DNA of 64,000 bases from Butyrivibrio sp. AE3004 (GTDB lineage Bacteria; Bacillota; Clostridia; Lachnospirales; Lachnospiraceae), in the NCBI RefSeq assembly GCF_000703165.1, contig NZ_JNLQ01000002.1, positions 1,116,001 through 1,180,000 on the forward strand, given 5' to 3'. The notes beneath the pieces are model-generated. The model was not told where the DNA came from. It did not search any database and was given only the letters and a program-made list of their open reading frames with translations. The first letter of the stretch is position 1. Every line of letters begins with the position of its first letter. Of the stretch, positions 37,479-44,867 are shown one piece after another. The position numbers and the translations under genes are program-made.

Positions 37479-37757
37479 ATGAAGCATAAAAGGTTGAATC
37501 GAGATCTGGGATGGTGATTTCAGTATTATCCGTATTACCAGATAAGAATTGATGACGAGTATTTTCATGGATTGGTATGTCTAATCAAATTCACTGACGG
37601 CGAGGCAAATTATTGGGAAACGCCTAAAGCTGGAAGAGTACAGGTGACAGGCGGAGGAATGAGCTGGATGCAGCTTGTACCGGATAATACTAATAGAGTT
37701 ATAACAGTTATGTACTTTCCTGATAAAGCCCAAGGAGAATCACTATTCGATTTTTGA
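37479..37757 (+). pseudogene. Decayed DUF402-like gene
   Basis: A strong AAGGAGAAGG precedes ATG 37479, but the frame meets TGA at 37515 after 12 codons (ending RDLGW). The same frame resumes at once with FQYYPYYQIRIDDEYFHGL and continues through GGGMSWMQLVPDNTNRVITV, which resembles the DUF402 (FomD-like) core. It then runs into KAQGESLFDF and a stop, at the junction with GNAT sequence. It is thus interrupted by a nonsense codon and truncated at the 3' end. Not expected to give a working protein. Confidence 0.65.
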
Positions 37758-38063
37758 AGACGGAAAATATTGTGGTGAAACGCAGTATAGGATTGATGAG
37801 GAACATCGTAGCGCTTCTCTTGATATTAAGTTACTTAAATTTGCAAGAGGTCGTGGAATTGCAACACAGGCCATTTTTCATGCAATTGAAGAAGCATTTA
37901 GAAATGGTGCAGAAGTAGTGTGGGTTGATCCGCATCCGGAAAATGATAAAGCTATTTCCCTATATCAAAGACTTGGGTTTGTGGCAAAAGAGATGCCGGA
38001 ACATGTCATATCGTTGGGAGAAGATCCGAAGGTGTACAAGTATATGGAACGTTGCAAAGGATA
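37729..38063 (+). pseudogene. C-terminal fragment of a GNAT acetyltransferase
   Basis: In a frame different from the preceding fragment, bases from about 37729 to 38063 encode YSIFEDGKYCGETQYRID, then LKFARGRGIATQAIFHAIEE (acetyl-CoA-binding R/Q-x-x-G-x-A motif), WVDPHPENDKAISLYQRLGF and VYKYMERCKG. That is the second half of a GNAT fold without a start codon or N-terminal half. It looks fused by deletion to the DUF402 remnant. A further short open fragment (LFEEPSDEEVDVLIEG) ends at 38140. Confidence 0.7.
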
Positions 38064-38175
38064 ATAAGGCTTGCTAAACAAGGTTACATCATTATTCGAA
38101 GAACCATCTGATGAAGAAGTAGATGTTTTGATTGAGGGTTAACCTGCAGGTTAATGCTTTGATGAGGTATTTATT

Positions 38176-38688
38176 ATGGTTAGATTACGACAATACAAAA
38201 GTGGTGACGCTGCAAAAATCGTAGAATGGGTAAAAGATGAGGATGCATTCCTCAAGTGGGGAGGTGAACTTTTTGGTGCATTTCCAATATCGGCAGATAT
38301 TATTGATGAGAAATATCGATTGAATAATGGAGATTGTAAGGAGCCTGATAATTTTTATCCATGGATTGCGTTTGATGAAAACGGTGTTTTCGGGCATTTT
38401 ATTATGAGATATTTACATGGAAATAATAAGATCCTTCGTTTTGGATGGGTTGTAATAGATGATTCCATTCGTGGCAAGGGTTATGGAACTCAGATGTTAC
38501 AGGTTGGTCTGAAGTACGCTTTTGAGATACTTGGTGTTGATGTTGTGACAATTGGCGTTTTTGAAAGCAATGAACTTGCTCATAATTGTTATAAGAAAGT
38601 TGGTTTCATTGATAAGGAAATAGTGAACAAGAAACCCTGGAATGTTATAGAAATGGAAATCAATAAAGAAGATTGGATGAAACAATAG
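38176..38688 (+). CDS. GNAT-family N-acetyltransferase (RimJ/RimL-like)
   Basis: 170 residues. Begins VRLRQYKSGDAAKIVEWVKD, the usual GNAT first strand and helix. The acetyl-CoA-binding motif A is DDSIRGKGYGTQMLQVGLKYAF, and IGVFESNELAHNCYKKVGF is motif B. Complete and intact, unlike the fragment upstream. The acceptor is unknown; related enzymes acetylate ribosomal protein N-termini or small amines. TGAGGT lies 9 nt before ATG 38176. It is the last host gene before the integrative element. Confidence 0.82.
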   Translation: MVRLRQYKSGDAAKIVEWVKDEDAFLKWGGELFGAFPISADIIDEKYRLNNGDCKEPDNFYPWIAFDENGVFGHFIMRYLHGNNKILRFGWVVIDDSIRGKGYGTQMLQVGLKYAFEILGVDVVTIGVFESNELAHNCYKKVGFIDKEIVNKKPWNVIEMEINKEDWMKQ

Positions 38689-38785
38689 CTTCTAGGATAA
38701 TGTTCAAACTCAGTCTTACTACTTTTTTACTACTTTTGATGTCCACGATATTCCCAGATATTCCGTATTATTACACAATCTGTGT

Positions 38786-38882
38786 TATAATCACTCTGTC
38801 ACCGTGACATCTTAACACTTTTCAAATCCCGCAACGGTGCGCATAACTCGGAATAACTAGGAATAAAAAGGAGCTATTTTCA
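38786..38882 (+). promoter_or_regulatory. Displaced promoter and leader of the phosphatase gene
   Basis: TATAAT (38786-38791) with GTCACCGTGAC just downstream, then a leader ending AAAAGGAGCTATTTTCA directly before a copy of the phosphatase start codon at 38883. This is probably the original transcription and translation signal of the gene now at 46207, cut off by the inserted element. The -35 is weak. Confidence 0.5.
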
Positions 38883-38920
38883 ATGATAAATATACTATTC
38901 GTCTGCCACGGCAATATATG
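38883..38920 (+). other. Left attachment site (duplicate of phosphatase 5' end)
   Basis: 38 nt starting ATGATAAATATACTATT and ending CACGGCAATATATG. It differs from 46207-46244 at two positions (C/T and T/C). It encodes MINILFVCHGNIC and then runs out of frame. Confidence 0.85.
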
Positions 38921-39066
38921 TACCCGCTTCTAAAAGTGGCATAAATAAGCCATTTCCGGGTAGATGGATATCTGATTTACACCTCGTTTACAACTTTTGA
39001 TGGTGAACTCCCGACTGTTGTATAAAACGTAACTAAAAATTCAATTATTTTTGGATATATTACGCA

Positions 39067-39095
39067 TTGATTTTATTGTTTATAAAAGGTATATT
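39067..39095 (+). promoter_or_regulatory. Promoter of the repeat RNA
   Basis: TTGATT (39067-39072), 17-nt spacer, TATATT (39090-39095). Transcription would start near 39102, at the palindrome TTAAGAAAGC-GT-GCTTTCTTAA (39100-39121). The preceding 38921-39066 contains no gene. Confidence 0.65.
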
Positions 39096-39101
39096 TTATT
39101 T

Positions 39102-39284
39102 AAGAAAGCGTGCTTTCTTAAGTGAGGCTAACACTATAATCTGAAACACTTGTCGATTGATGATGCAATCGATAGTTGGCAGGCAACACTAAAACCTGTA
39201 CTTTGCTTTATAGCAGTTGGCAGACAACACTAAAATTAGCCATTAAAGAGAGCGAGTCACACAATGGTGTGACCACTCTCTTTT
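39102..39284 (+). ncRNA. Putative type III-like antitoxin RNA with short tandem repeats
   Basis: Between a good promoter and a strong terminator lies a non-coding stretch with three AACACTA-starting units (39130, 39185, 39226). Units two and three share AGTTGGCAGRC (just before) and AACACTAAAA. Units one and two each contain an internal hairpin (CGATTG/CAATCG, TGCT/AGCA). The order promoter, repeats, terminator, toxin gene is the layout of type III toxin-antitoxin loci (ToxIN, CptIN, TenpIN). The repeats are few and of unequal length (55 and 41 nt), so this is a hypothesis. Confidence 0.4.
39245..39284 (+). terminator. Terminator between repeat RNA and toxin-like gene
   Basis: Stem AAAGAGAG/CTCTCTTT (39245-39252 with 39276-39283) is stacked on GTCACAC/GTGTGAC with an AATG loop, then TTTT. 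Read-through would feed the gene at 39314. Confidence 0.85.
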
Positions 39285-39313
39285 AAAATGTAAAGATTTT
39301 TTTGGGAGCTTAT

Positions 39314-39979
39314 ATGAGCGGATATACCATAGATGAAGCTAGAAGAATTGCTATAAATTGCGCGTCAAGTTATAAATCATCTCTTGAGGATAAGCAGTTT
39401 ATCATTATCTATAGAGACAAAGATACAAATATGATTAAGCACATAGAAGTTGTTTTTCTCGCAAGAAACTATCAGCATTTAACAGGTCTTAATATGATTG
39501 ATGAGGCTGGCAAACTTCTTGATCATCATTCAGAATTCTTTTATAAAAAATGTGTTGAGAAAAAGCTTAGCTGTGATGAAATAGTAATGCGAATGGATGG
39601 AACCACTCAGCTTAAGCTTGAAGCTCTTCCAGCAATAACCAAATTTACATCTATAACCAAAATAGTTGGTGATAGCAACAATAACCAACCATATCTATAC
39701 GTAGAAAAAGTGGTAGGTGGTGTAAATTTATGCTTAGGTCTCAGAATGGACGAGAAAATACATGAATATGTACCTGTATCAGCATTAAAAAAAGACATTA
39801 AAACATTAACAAATGCTCCGTCCCAAGTACTTGCTATATTTGAACGTGATTATGGAGATAATAAAGTATATTCCAAAATACGACATGTAGCTAAGGGGCT
39901 AAATTTAGGTACAATAAAATTCCCCACGGAAATTTCTGATAAAATTTCACTAGAGAATTATATGCCAAAAAAGTGCTGA
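39314..39979 (+). CDS. PBECR4-like putative nuclease toxin
   Basis: 221 residues from ATG 39314 (GGGAG 5 nt upstream; the TTG at 39302 is less likely). Cytoplasmic, no TM. The stretch VVFLARNYQHLTGLNMI, then FYKKCVEKKLSCDEI, DGTTQLKLEALPAI and LCLGLRMDEKIHEYVPVSAL, matches my memory of the PBECR4 family (phage Barnase-EndoU-ColicinE5/D-RelE-like nuclease 4), whose F-x-x-x-NF/Y-x-HLTG core is typical. Such domains are toxins or effectors acting on RNA. Upstream repeats and terminator suggest RNA-based control. A terminator overlaps the leader of the next gene. Family call by recall only. Confidence 0.55.
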   Translation: MSGYTIDEARRIAINCASSYKSSLEDKQFIIIYRDKDTNMIKHIEVVFLARNYQHLTGLNMIDEAGKLLDHHSEFFYKKCVEKKLSCDEIVMRMDGTTQLKLEALPAITKFTSITKIVGDSNNNQPYLYVEKVVGGVNLCLGLRMDEKIHEYVPVSALKKDIKTLTNAPSQVLAIFERDYGDNKVYSKIRHVAKGLNLGTIKFPTEISDKISLENYMPKKC

Positions 39980-40001
39980 AACATGTGGGGTTATCTGCTA
40001 T

Positions 40002-40074
40002 TATAATTATATGAATCGTAGTGGCTATCTTCGGATTACACTTGGAAGAACCTGATGCATCGGGTTCTTTTTTC
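40002..40074 (+). promoter_or_regulatory. Promoter, short leader and terminator/attenuator before the TOTE-type gene
   Basis: TATAAT (40002-40007) is followed about 40 nt later by AGAACC-TGATGCATC-GGGTTCT and TTTTTT (40047-40074). A transcript from this promoter would be only about 60 nt unless it reads through into the gene at 40093. It may also end transcription of the toxin-like gene. Confidence 0.55.
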
Positions 40075-40092
40075 ATTTTGAAAGGAATAATT

Positions 40093-41959
40093 ATGCGTCC
40101 GACAGAACATGACCTTAATTCTTTGAGAAATATAATAAGAAATCTTCAGGATGAAAATTCAAATCTCAAAAAGCTATTAGATGAAAATAACATTTCCTAC
40201 AGTGCAGATAATGTAATCGATACTGTCGACATTTCCGATGAATACGATGATGATCAGGCAGGTAGAATTATTCATACCACACCTGATCTTGATATGGCCA
40301 AAGAATTCTATAGCTATTTCTGGGGACGTACAGATGTTTACGCAGTGCGTGGCAAAGTGGGCGGATATTTCCCTCGTTGCAAAGCATGGTGGAATAATCC
40401 CTCTTGCCCTAAAAAAGCCGACAAGAAAAAATTCTGTGATGAGGATTGTAGATATAAGGAGTGGGATGAACTGGTTCCATGGAAGATTCTTAATCATCTA
40501 AAAGGTCAGAGAGATGATTGTACGGATGTTATAGGTGTATATCCTTTATTTCCAAATAACACATGCCGTTTTCTGGTCTTTGACTTCGATAATCATGAAA
40601 AGGACGCTTATAAAAACGACGATGCTAATACAGACGATTTATGGAAAAGCGAAGTCGATGCGCTTCGTCATATTTGCAAGCTTGCCAATATTGATGCACT
40701 AACTGAAAGATCACGCTCTGGAAAAGGTGCTCATATATGGATATTCTTTAAAACTGCAATTCCAGCAGCTTTAGCGCGTAGCTTTGGATTTGCCCTATTA
40801 GATAGAGGTGCTTCTTATATCAATCTCCCCTCTTTTAAGTACTATGACCGTATGTATCCTTCCCAGGATGTTTTGAGTAAACTAGGAAATCTTGTCGCAC
40901 TACCTCTTCAGGGTCGTGCGTTACTCAGAGGTAATAGCGCATTTATTGATGAATCTTGGAATGCATATCCCGATCAGTGGGAAAAGCTAAGATCCATGAA
41001 GAAAATTTCATTAGAAGAAATCTCTTCTTATTTACAAGAGTGGAACAAGGAGCAGATGTCCCTTATACCTGTAACTAAATATGCTAAAGATAATGGGCAA
41101 ATACGTCCTTGGAAAAAGGATGAACGTTTCTTTGCCCAAAATGTTATAGGAGGTGAATTACACATAGTATTAGATGATGGTACTTATGTGGATGCACTTA
41201 ATCTGTTGCCTCCCATCCAAAATCAGATTAAAGGTATGGCAACAATAGATAATCCTGAATTTGCCAAGAATAAGCGTATAGGGCATTCAAATTACTACAA
41301 TTTAAGTACTATATCCATGTGGAAAGAAACTGAAGGATATATAAAAGTGCCCATTGGATTGTTAGAAAAAATCATATCAAAATGCAATGAAGCAAATATC
41401 TCAGTTGACATAAATGATAAGCGTTCCTACGGAAGACCCATCAGAGTAGATTTTAGAGGTGAACTTAGGGAGCAGCAACAGTTAGCATCAATGCAACTTG
41501 AGAAGTATGAGAATGGCATTTTGTGTGCTCCGCCTGCTTTTGGCAAAACGGTATTGGCTGCCTATCTCATAGCAAAGCGTAAGGTTAATACTCTCATATT
41601 GCTTGAAAACACAGATAAGCAGAATGAAAGTTGAAAGAATGATTTCTCTAATAAAACATCGTCAGGAATCAGGTGTTGCAGTGACGGTCATAACAAGTAG
41701 CCCTGATATGGTTGGGTATGGTGATGCAATTGACATACATATCCTTATAGATGAGATGAGGCGAAGCGGAATTATTGTCAGAACCACTGACAACGATTGT
41801 GAGCATTATGCTGTGATAGATAAAAAGCTTGTGCGGCATGGCGGAATGAATCTATTAGGAAAAGCTGATTTTTACGACAATCTTATTCGTGTAGAAAACG
41901 AGCAGGCAGCTGCTGAATTGCTAGAAATTACTGAGCAAGTTCTCATAGCAGGTAAATAA
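40093..41959 (+). pseudogene. TOTE-type primase/helicase gene with internal deletion and frameshift
   Basis: ATG 40093 follows AAAGGA. The first 513 codons give a coiled coil, a zinc-ligand-rich segment (CKAWWNNPSCPKK, CDEDCRY), and an archaeo-eukaryotic primase-like domain (LVFDFDNH, ERSRSGKGAHIWIFF, LVALPLQGRALLRGNSAF), as in TOTE conflict-system proteins. The start of an SF2 helicase follows (Walker A APPAFGKT at about 480). The frame ends at 41634 (ENTDKQNES), just after motif I. From about 41627 another frame gives a C-terminal PLD-like piece (VERMISLIKHRQESG, EHYAVIDKKLVRHGGMNLLG) to 41959. The whole helicase core is missing; a full gene would be over 1 kb longer. Deletion derivative, not functional as helicase. 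The primase part could still be made. Confidence 0.75.
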
Positions 41960-42021
41960 GAGGTGATTCTATATTTTTGACGGAAGGCCTTAATAATTCT
42001 TTGAATATTGGAGGAGAAGTA

Positions 42022-42780
42022 ATGGCTTCTTGGGTTACGCATTTATGGGTCGCAGATGAAGTGTTAAAGCGCTTTCCCAAATTAGATAAACATGGTTTTT
42101 GTGTGGGTAATATTGGCCCGGATTGTAATTTGCTTAATGAAGAAGGAACTGATTTTGTTCCATCAAGACAAATAACACATTGGATGAATTCCAGTCGTAA
42201 GACAGCAAGCGACTGTAAGGGATTCTATGATAAATATATCATGGCGAGAAAAAACGTTATTAAATCTAATGAAGAACTTTCTTTTCTTCTTGGATATTAC
42301 TCTCATCTTATTACTGACGCTGAGATGCAAAGAATCATGCGTGATCCTGTGAGAATTGCAGCTTCATGGAAAAGAATTAAGGCTATCCCTGAACTTGCAG
42401 AGAAAACCAAAGGCTCCCAAGAGGATTGGGATTCGATCAAGCGGCTTTTTCCCAAGGATGATCGTATGAAGGACTTATATTATCTTGAATGGGAATATTT
42501 AAATTCACATCCGGATTCTGGTTGGTATACAGAAATAAAAGGACTTGAAAAATTTCCTGATTATATAGATTATCTTCCAAAGGGATCAATACCAAAGAAA
42601 ATCAAAATGATGTATTACAAGCCTTTATGTGAAAAATCGATGTACCCGTTTGTTGCATTCTCGAGAGAGGAATATATGGAGGTTATTGAGAATTCGATAA
42701 ATTTGGTTTCTGAAGCTATTCAAAATGAGGCTCGAATTTGTGACGGTAATTTCGCAACTATCTCGAACTATCCCGATTGA
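42022..42780 (+). CDS. Zinc-dependent phospholipase C-like protein
   Basis: 252 residues from ATG 42022 (GGAGGAG 5 nt upstream; a TTG at 41977 is rejected). MASWVTHLWVADEVLKRFP at the N-terminus, then GNIGPDCNL, DFVPSRQITHWM and LLGYYSHLITDAEMQRIM match the zinc-PLC/S1-P1-nuclease-like fold with several His and Asp metal ligands (THLWVAD, ITHW, YSHLITD). No signal peptide, so it acts inside the cell. Homologues of this kind are common hypothetical hydrolases of Clostridia. Cargo of the element; biological role unknown. Confidence 0.7.
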   Translation: MASWVTHLWVADEVLKRFPKLDKHGFCVGNIGPDCNLLNEEGTDFVPSRQITHWMNSSRKTASDCKGFYDKYIMARKNVIKSNEELSFLLGYYSHLITDAEMQRIMRDPVRIAASWKRIKAIPELAEKTKGSQEDWDSIKRLFPKDDRMKDLYYLEWEYLNSHPDSGWYTEIKGLEKFPDYIDYLPKGSIPKKIKMMYYKPLCEKSMYPFVAFSREEYMEVIENSINLVSEAIQNEARICDGNFATISNYPD

Positions 42781-42887
42781 GATCAAATAATATACAATGC
42801 TTGACATATATCGAACATCTATTCTGTACTATCTGTGTGTTTACTATACCCAAAAATCGGTAAGCAAAACATCTATACGATTTTTCA

Positions 42888-42921
42888 AAAGCTCAAACTC
42901 CTTGCAGTTTGGGCTTTTTTG
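42888..42921 (+). terminator. Terminator after the phospholipase-like gene
   Basis: AGCTCAAACT and AGTTTGGGCT pair (one G-T) around CCTTGC, followed by TTTTT. Between here and 43355 no real gene is seen, only a four-codon mini-frame (MVKT, 43051) behind a perfect AAGGAGGTG. Confidence 0.8.
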
Positions 42922-43137
42922 ATACCCCAAAAAAATTTTTTAGTAATCGGAAGTCTACAGATGATTCGCCACAAGAAAAAAATTCCCGATTTTTTCCCGA
43001 TAGTAAATTCCAAATATACGAATTCAGGTGTTTAAGGAGGTGAGGCTGCAATGGTAAAGACATAGCTAATAGAGGATGTGGATAACTCAGCTCCGTGTGT
43101 TCAAAACAGACTACAGTGTTTCGATATGGACATACGA

Positions 43138-43333
43138 GAAGTCTGAAAATCAGACTTCAGGAAATGTCTTTTTGAAACGTCCAGACATGTCGAAAAGACA
43201 AAGTAATAAGACTGAGAAAAATAATACTGACTTTATTAATACTAATCCTATCCTATCATAGTGTGTCTAAAACACACTATTGATGGATTAGATGGGATTG
43301 GAAACGAGGCATCCATCAGGGATGTCTTTTTTA
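43138..43333 (+). other. Hairpin cluster upstream of mobC (candidate oriT/leader)
   Basis: Perfect hairpins GAAGTCTGA/TCAGACTTC (43138-43158, AAA loop) and TAGTGTGT/ACACACTA (43259-43279) are followed by a terminator-like GGCATCC/GGGATGTC with a T-run (43308-43333), 23 nt before mobC. Inverted repeats next to a relaxosome gene are typical of oriT regions; attenuation of mobC is the alternative. Confidence 0.4.
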
Positions 43334-43355
43334 TAACTAAAGGAGGAAAAAGTAA

Positions 43356-43706
43356 ATGCGAGAATATGTAGACAGCATCTGTATTAAGTTTAAGCCCGGA
43401 ACACGGGACATAATTAAAAGGAGAATGGCGGAAGCAGGAATTACTAACATGTCTGCCTATATTCGGAAAATGGCTCTTAACGGTTATGTGATCCGATTGG
43501 ATTTGAGTGATATGAAGGAAATCGTAAAACTACTTCAGATCAATTCCAATACCCTTAACCAGTATGCTAAGAAAGCAAATGCAACCGGATGCATTTACCT
43601 TCAGGATATTCAGGACATCCATGAAGACCAGCAGGAATTGTTGCAGATGCTCAAAAATATTCTGCACAAGTTAAATATGATTCTTGCTAACCCTGGCAGT
43701 TGTTAA
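43356..43706 (+). CDS. mobC: MobC-type relaxosome protein
   Basis: 116 residues. N-terminal ribbon-helix-helix-like segment (SICIKFKPGTRDIIKRRMAEAGITNMSAYIRKMAL) and a C-terminal helix (LQINSNTLNQYAKKANATG), the standard pattern of plasmid mobilisation protein MobC. It binds oriT and helps the relaxase nick. Strong AAAGGAGG upstream. A relaxase gene normally follows directly; here a terminator and repA follow, so the relaxase has been lost. Confidence 0.85.
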   Translation: MREYVDSICIKFKPGTRDIIKRRMAEAGITNMSAYIRKMALNGYVIRLDLSDMKEIVKLLQINSNTLNQYAKKANATGCIYLQDIQDIHEDQQELLQMLKNILHKLNMILANPGSC

Positions 43707-43750
43707 GAAGAGAGATTTCATCAGAGTGATTTGATGATTCTCTCTTTTTT
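43707..43750 (+). terminator. Terminator of mobC
   Basis: AGAGAGA-TT-TCATCA pairs with TGATGA-T-TCTCTCT, followed by TTTTTT. Confidence 0.88.
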
Positions 43751-43851
43751 ATTTCCAGAGTATTGCATTCAGCGTCGCAAATGACGATGGGTAGCTCCGA
43801 GTGAAACGAGGTTTTTGAGGGATTGGGAGATATTCTCCCAACAAGCAAAAA

Positions 43852-43920
43852 ACGCATCGATATATACCGATGCACTGCTTGCCAATTTTATGTTGAATTC
43901 AACATAAAATTGGTTATACC
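43852..43920 (+). promoter_or_regulatory. repA promoter with 32-bp perfect palindrome
   Basis: A perfect 32-bp palindrome spans 43882-43913: arms CCAATTTTATGTTGAA and TTCAACATAAAATTGG. Its core TTATGTT-N6-AACATAA is the arrangement found at the toxin-antitoxin promoter (36651-36670). It overlaps a TTGAAT (43893-43898) with TATACC (43915-43920) after 16 nt, so it should act as an operator. A further hairpin GCATCG/CGATGC lies at 43853-43872. Confidence 0.65.
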
Positions 43921-43971
43921 GAAAAAACAATTTGATTATTTAGGTACAACGAAAAAGAAAGGACATGAAAA

Positions 43972-44388
43972 ATGACAAATAAAAAATTTGAGGAATTATG
44001 CAATGACACGAGGATGTTTTATCGATTACCCAAGCAATTATTTTTGGATCCTGCATATGCAGAAATATCAAATGATGCAAAGTTGCTCTATATGATTCTG
44101 CTGGATCGAAGGTGTCTTTCGGAGTCGAATGGAAGCGACTGGCGCGATGAACAAGGATGTGTGTTTATCTATTCTACCATCGAAGAAATGATGAACCTTA
44201 TGAATTGCGGTAACAAAAAGATCAATGAGCTTTTGAAAGAACTTGAAGGATGCGATCTTGTGCTCAGGAGACACAGAGGGCTCGGCAAGCCAAACAGAAT
44301 ATATGTATACGATCTGCTTCGGGCTGATAATTCCAATTGGAAGCCCAGAGCATTTTCATTAGTGAAAGGTGGTGAGCTTTATGCATAA
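43972..44388 (+). CDS. RepA_N-type replication initiator, short
   Basis: 138 residues. RepA N-terminal domain: MFYRLPKQLFLDPAYAEIS then AKLLYMILLDRRCLS, VFIYSTIEEMMNLMNCGNKK and LRRHRGLGKPNRIYVYDLL, a winged-helix with a beta-wing. Only this DNA-binding domain is present; plasmid and Tn1549-like proteins are usually 250-300 residues, so it is either a short class or truncated. AAAGGA lies 12 nt before ATG 43972. Its end overlaps the xis-like gene by 8 nt. Confidence 0.8.
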   Translation: MTNKKFEELCNDTRMFYRLPKQLFLDPAYAEISNDAKLLYMILLDRRCLSESNGSDWRDEQGCVFIYSTIEEMMNLMNCGNKKINELLKELEGCDLVLRRHRGLGKPNRIYVYDLLRADNSNWKPRAFSLVKGGELYA

Positions 44389-44755
44389 CAATCTATGTGA
44401 AGAATTAAGCAAAAAGCGAAGAAACGGAATAACTGTAATCTATGAGTATACAGAGAAACCAGGAAGGGTTCCTGTGATGGCTCCGTTGGCATATGGAGTC
44501 TTGTTCGAAATGAAGAAGGCGGTCAAAGATGCATCATCTGAAAAAGAGAACACTTCTGGCAAATCAGTTTCAATTGCGGACAAGTACTCTCTTTCGATAC
44601 AGGAGGCTGCTGAATATTACGGCATCGGTGAGAAAAGACTCAGAAGCCTTATTGCAGAGCATAGTAACAAGTTATTCATCCTTGAGATAGGTTCACATAT
44701 AAGAATCAAAAGACGCCTATTTGAAGAGTTCCTTGATCAGGCTATAGCCGTATAA
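44381..44755 (+). CDS. xis: Excisionase (Tn916 Xis-like) with N-terminal extension
   Basis: 124 residues from ATG 44381 (GTGGTGAG just upstream; in-frame GTG 44369 rejected). The last about 65 residues are a Tn916-Xis-like winged helix: YSLSIQEAAEYYGIGEKRLR, then LFILEIGSHIRIKRRLFEEFL. The first 55 residues (GITVIYEYTEKPGRVPVMAP) form an extra domain not in Tn916 Xis. It directs integrase toward excision. It precedes the integrase in the usual xis-int order. Confidence 0.82.
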   Translation: MHNNLCEELSKKRRNGITVIYEYTEKPGRVPVMAPLAYGVLFEMKKAVKDASSEKENTSGKSVSIADKYSLSIQEAAEYYGIGEKRLRSLIAEHSNKLFILEIGSHIRIKRRLFEEFLDQAIAV

Positions 44756-44867
44756 AAGCGAATACCCACACCGAACAAAAACACATGGCAGATGAACTGT
44801 CCGATTGATATAATACAATATGTCGGGCAGTTCACCTTCGCCAATTTAAAGAAGGAGGATTGCTACT

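Noticed and set aside
38883..38932. Separate small gene starting MINILFVCHGNIC
   Set aside because: It is the truncated duplicate of the phosphatase 5' end created by integration and stops after 16 codons.
43051..43065. Four-codon frame MVKT with a perfect ribosome site
   Set aside because: Too short to claim a gene; possibly the remnant of a deleted gene or a leader peptide.
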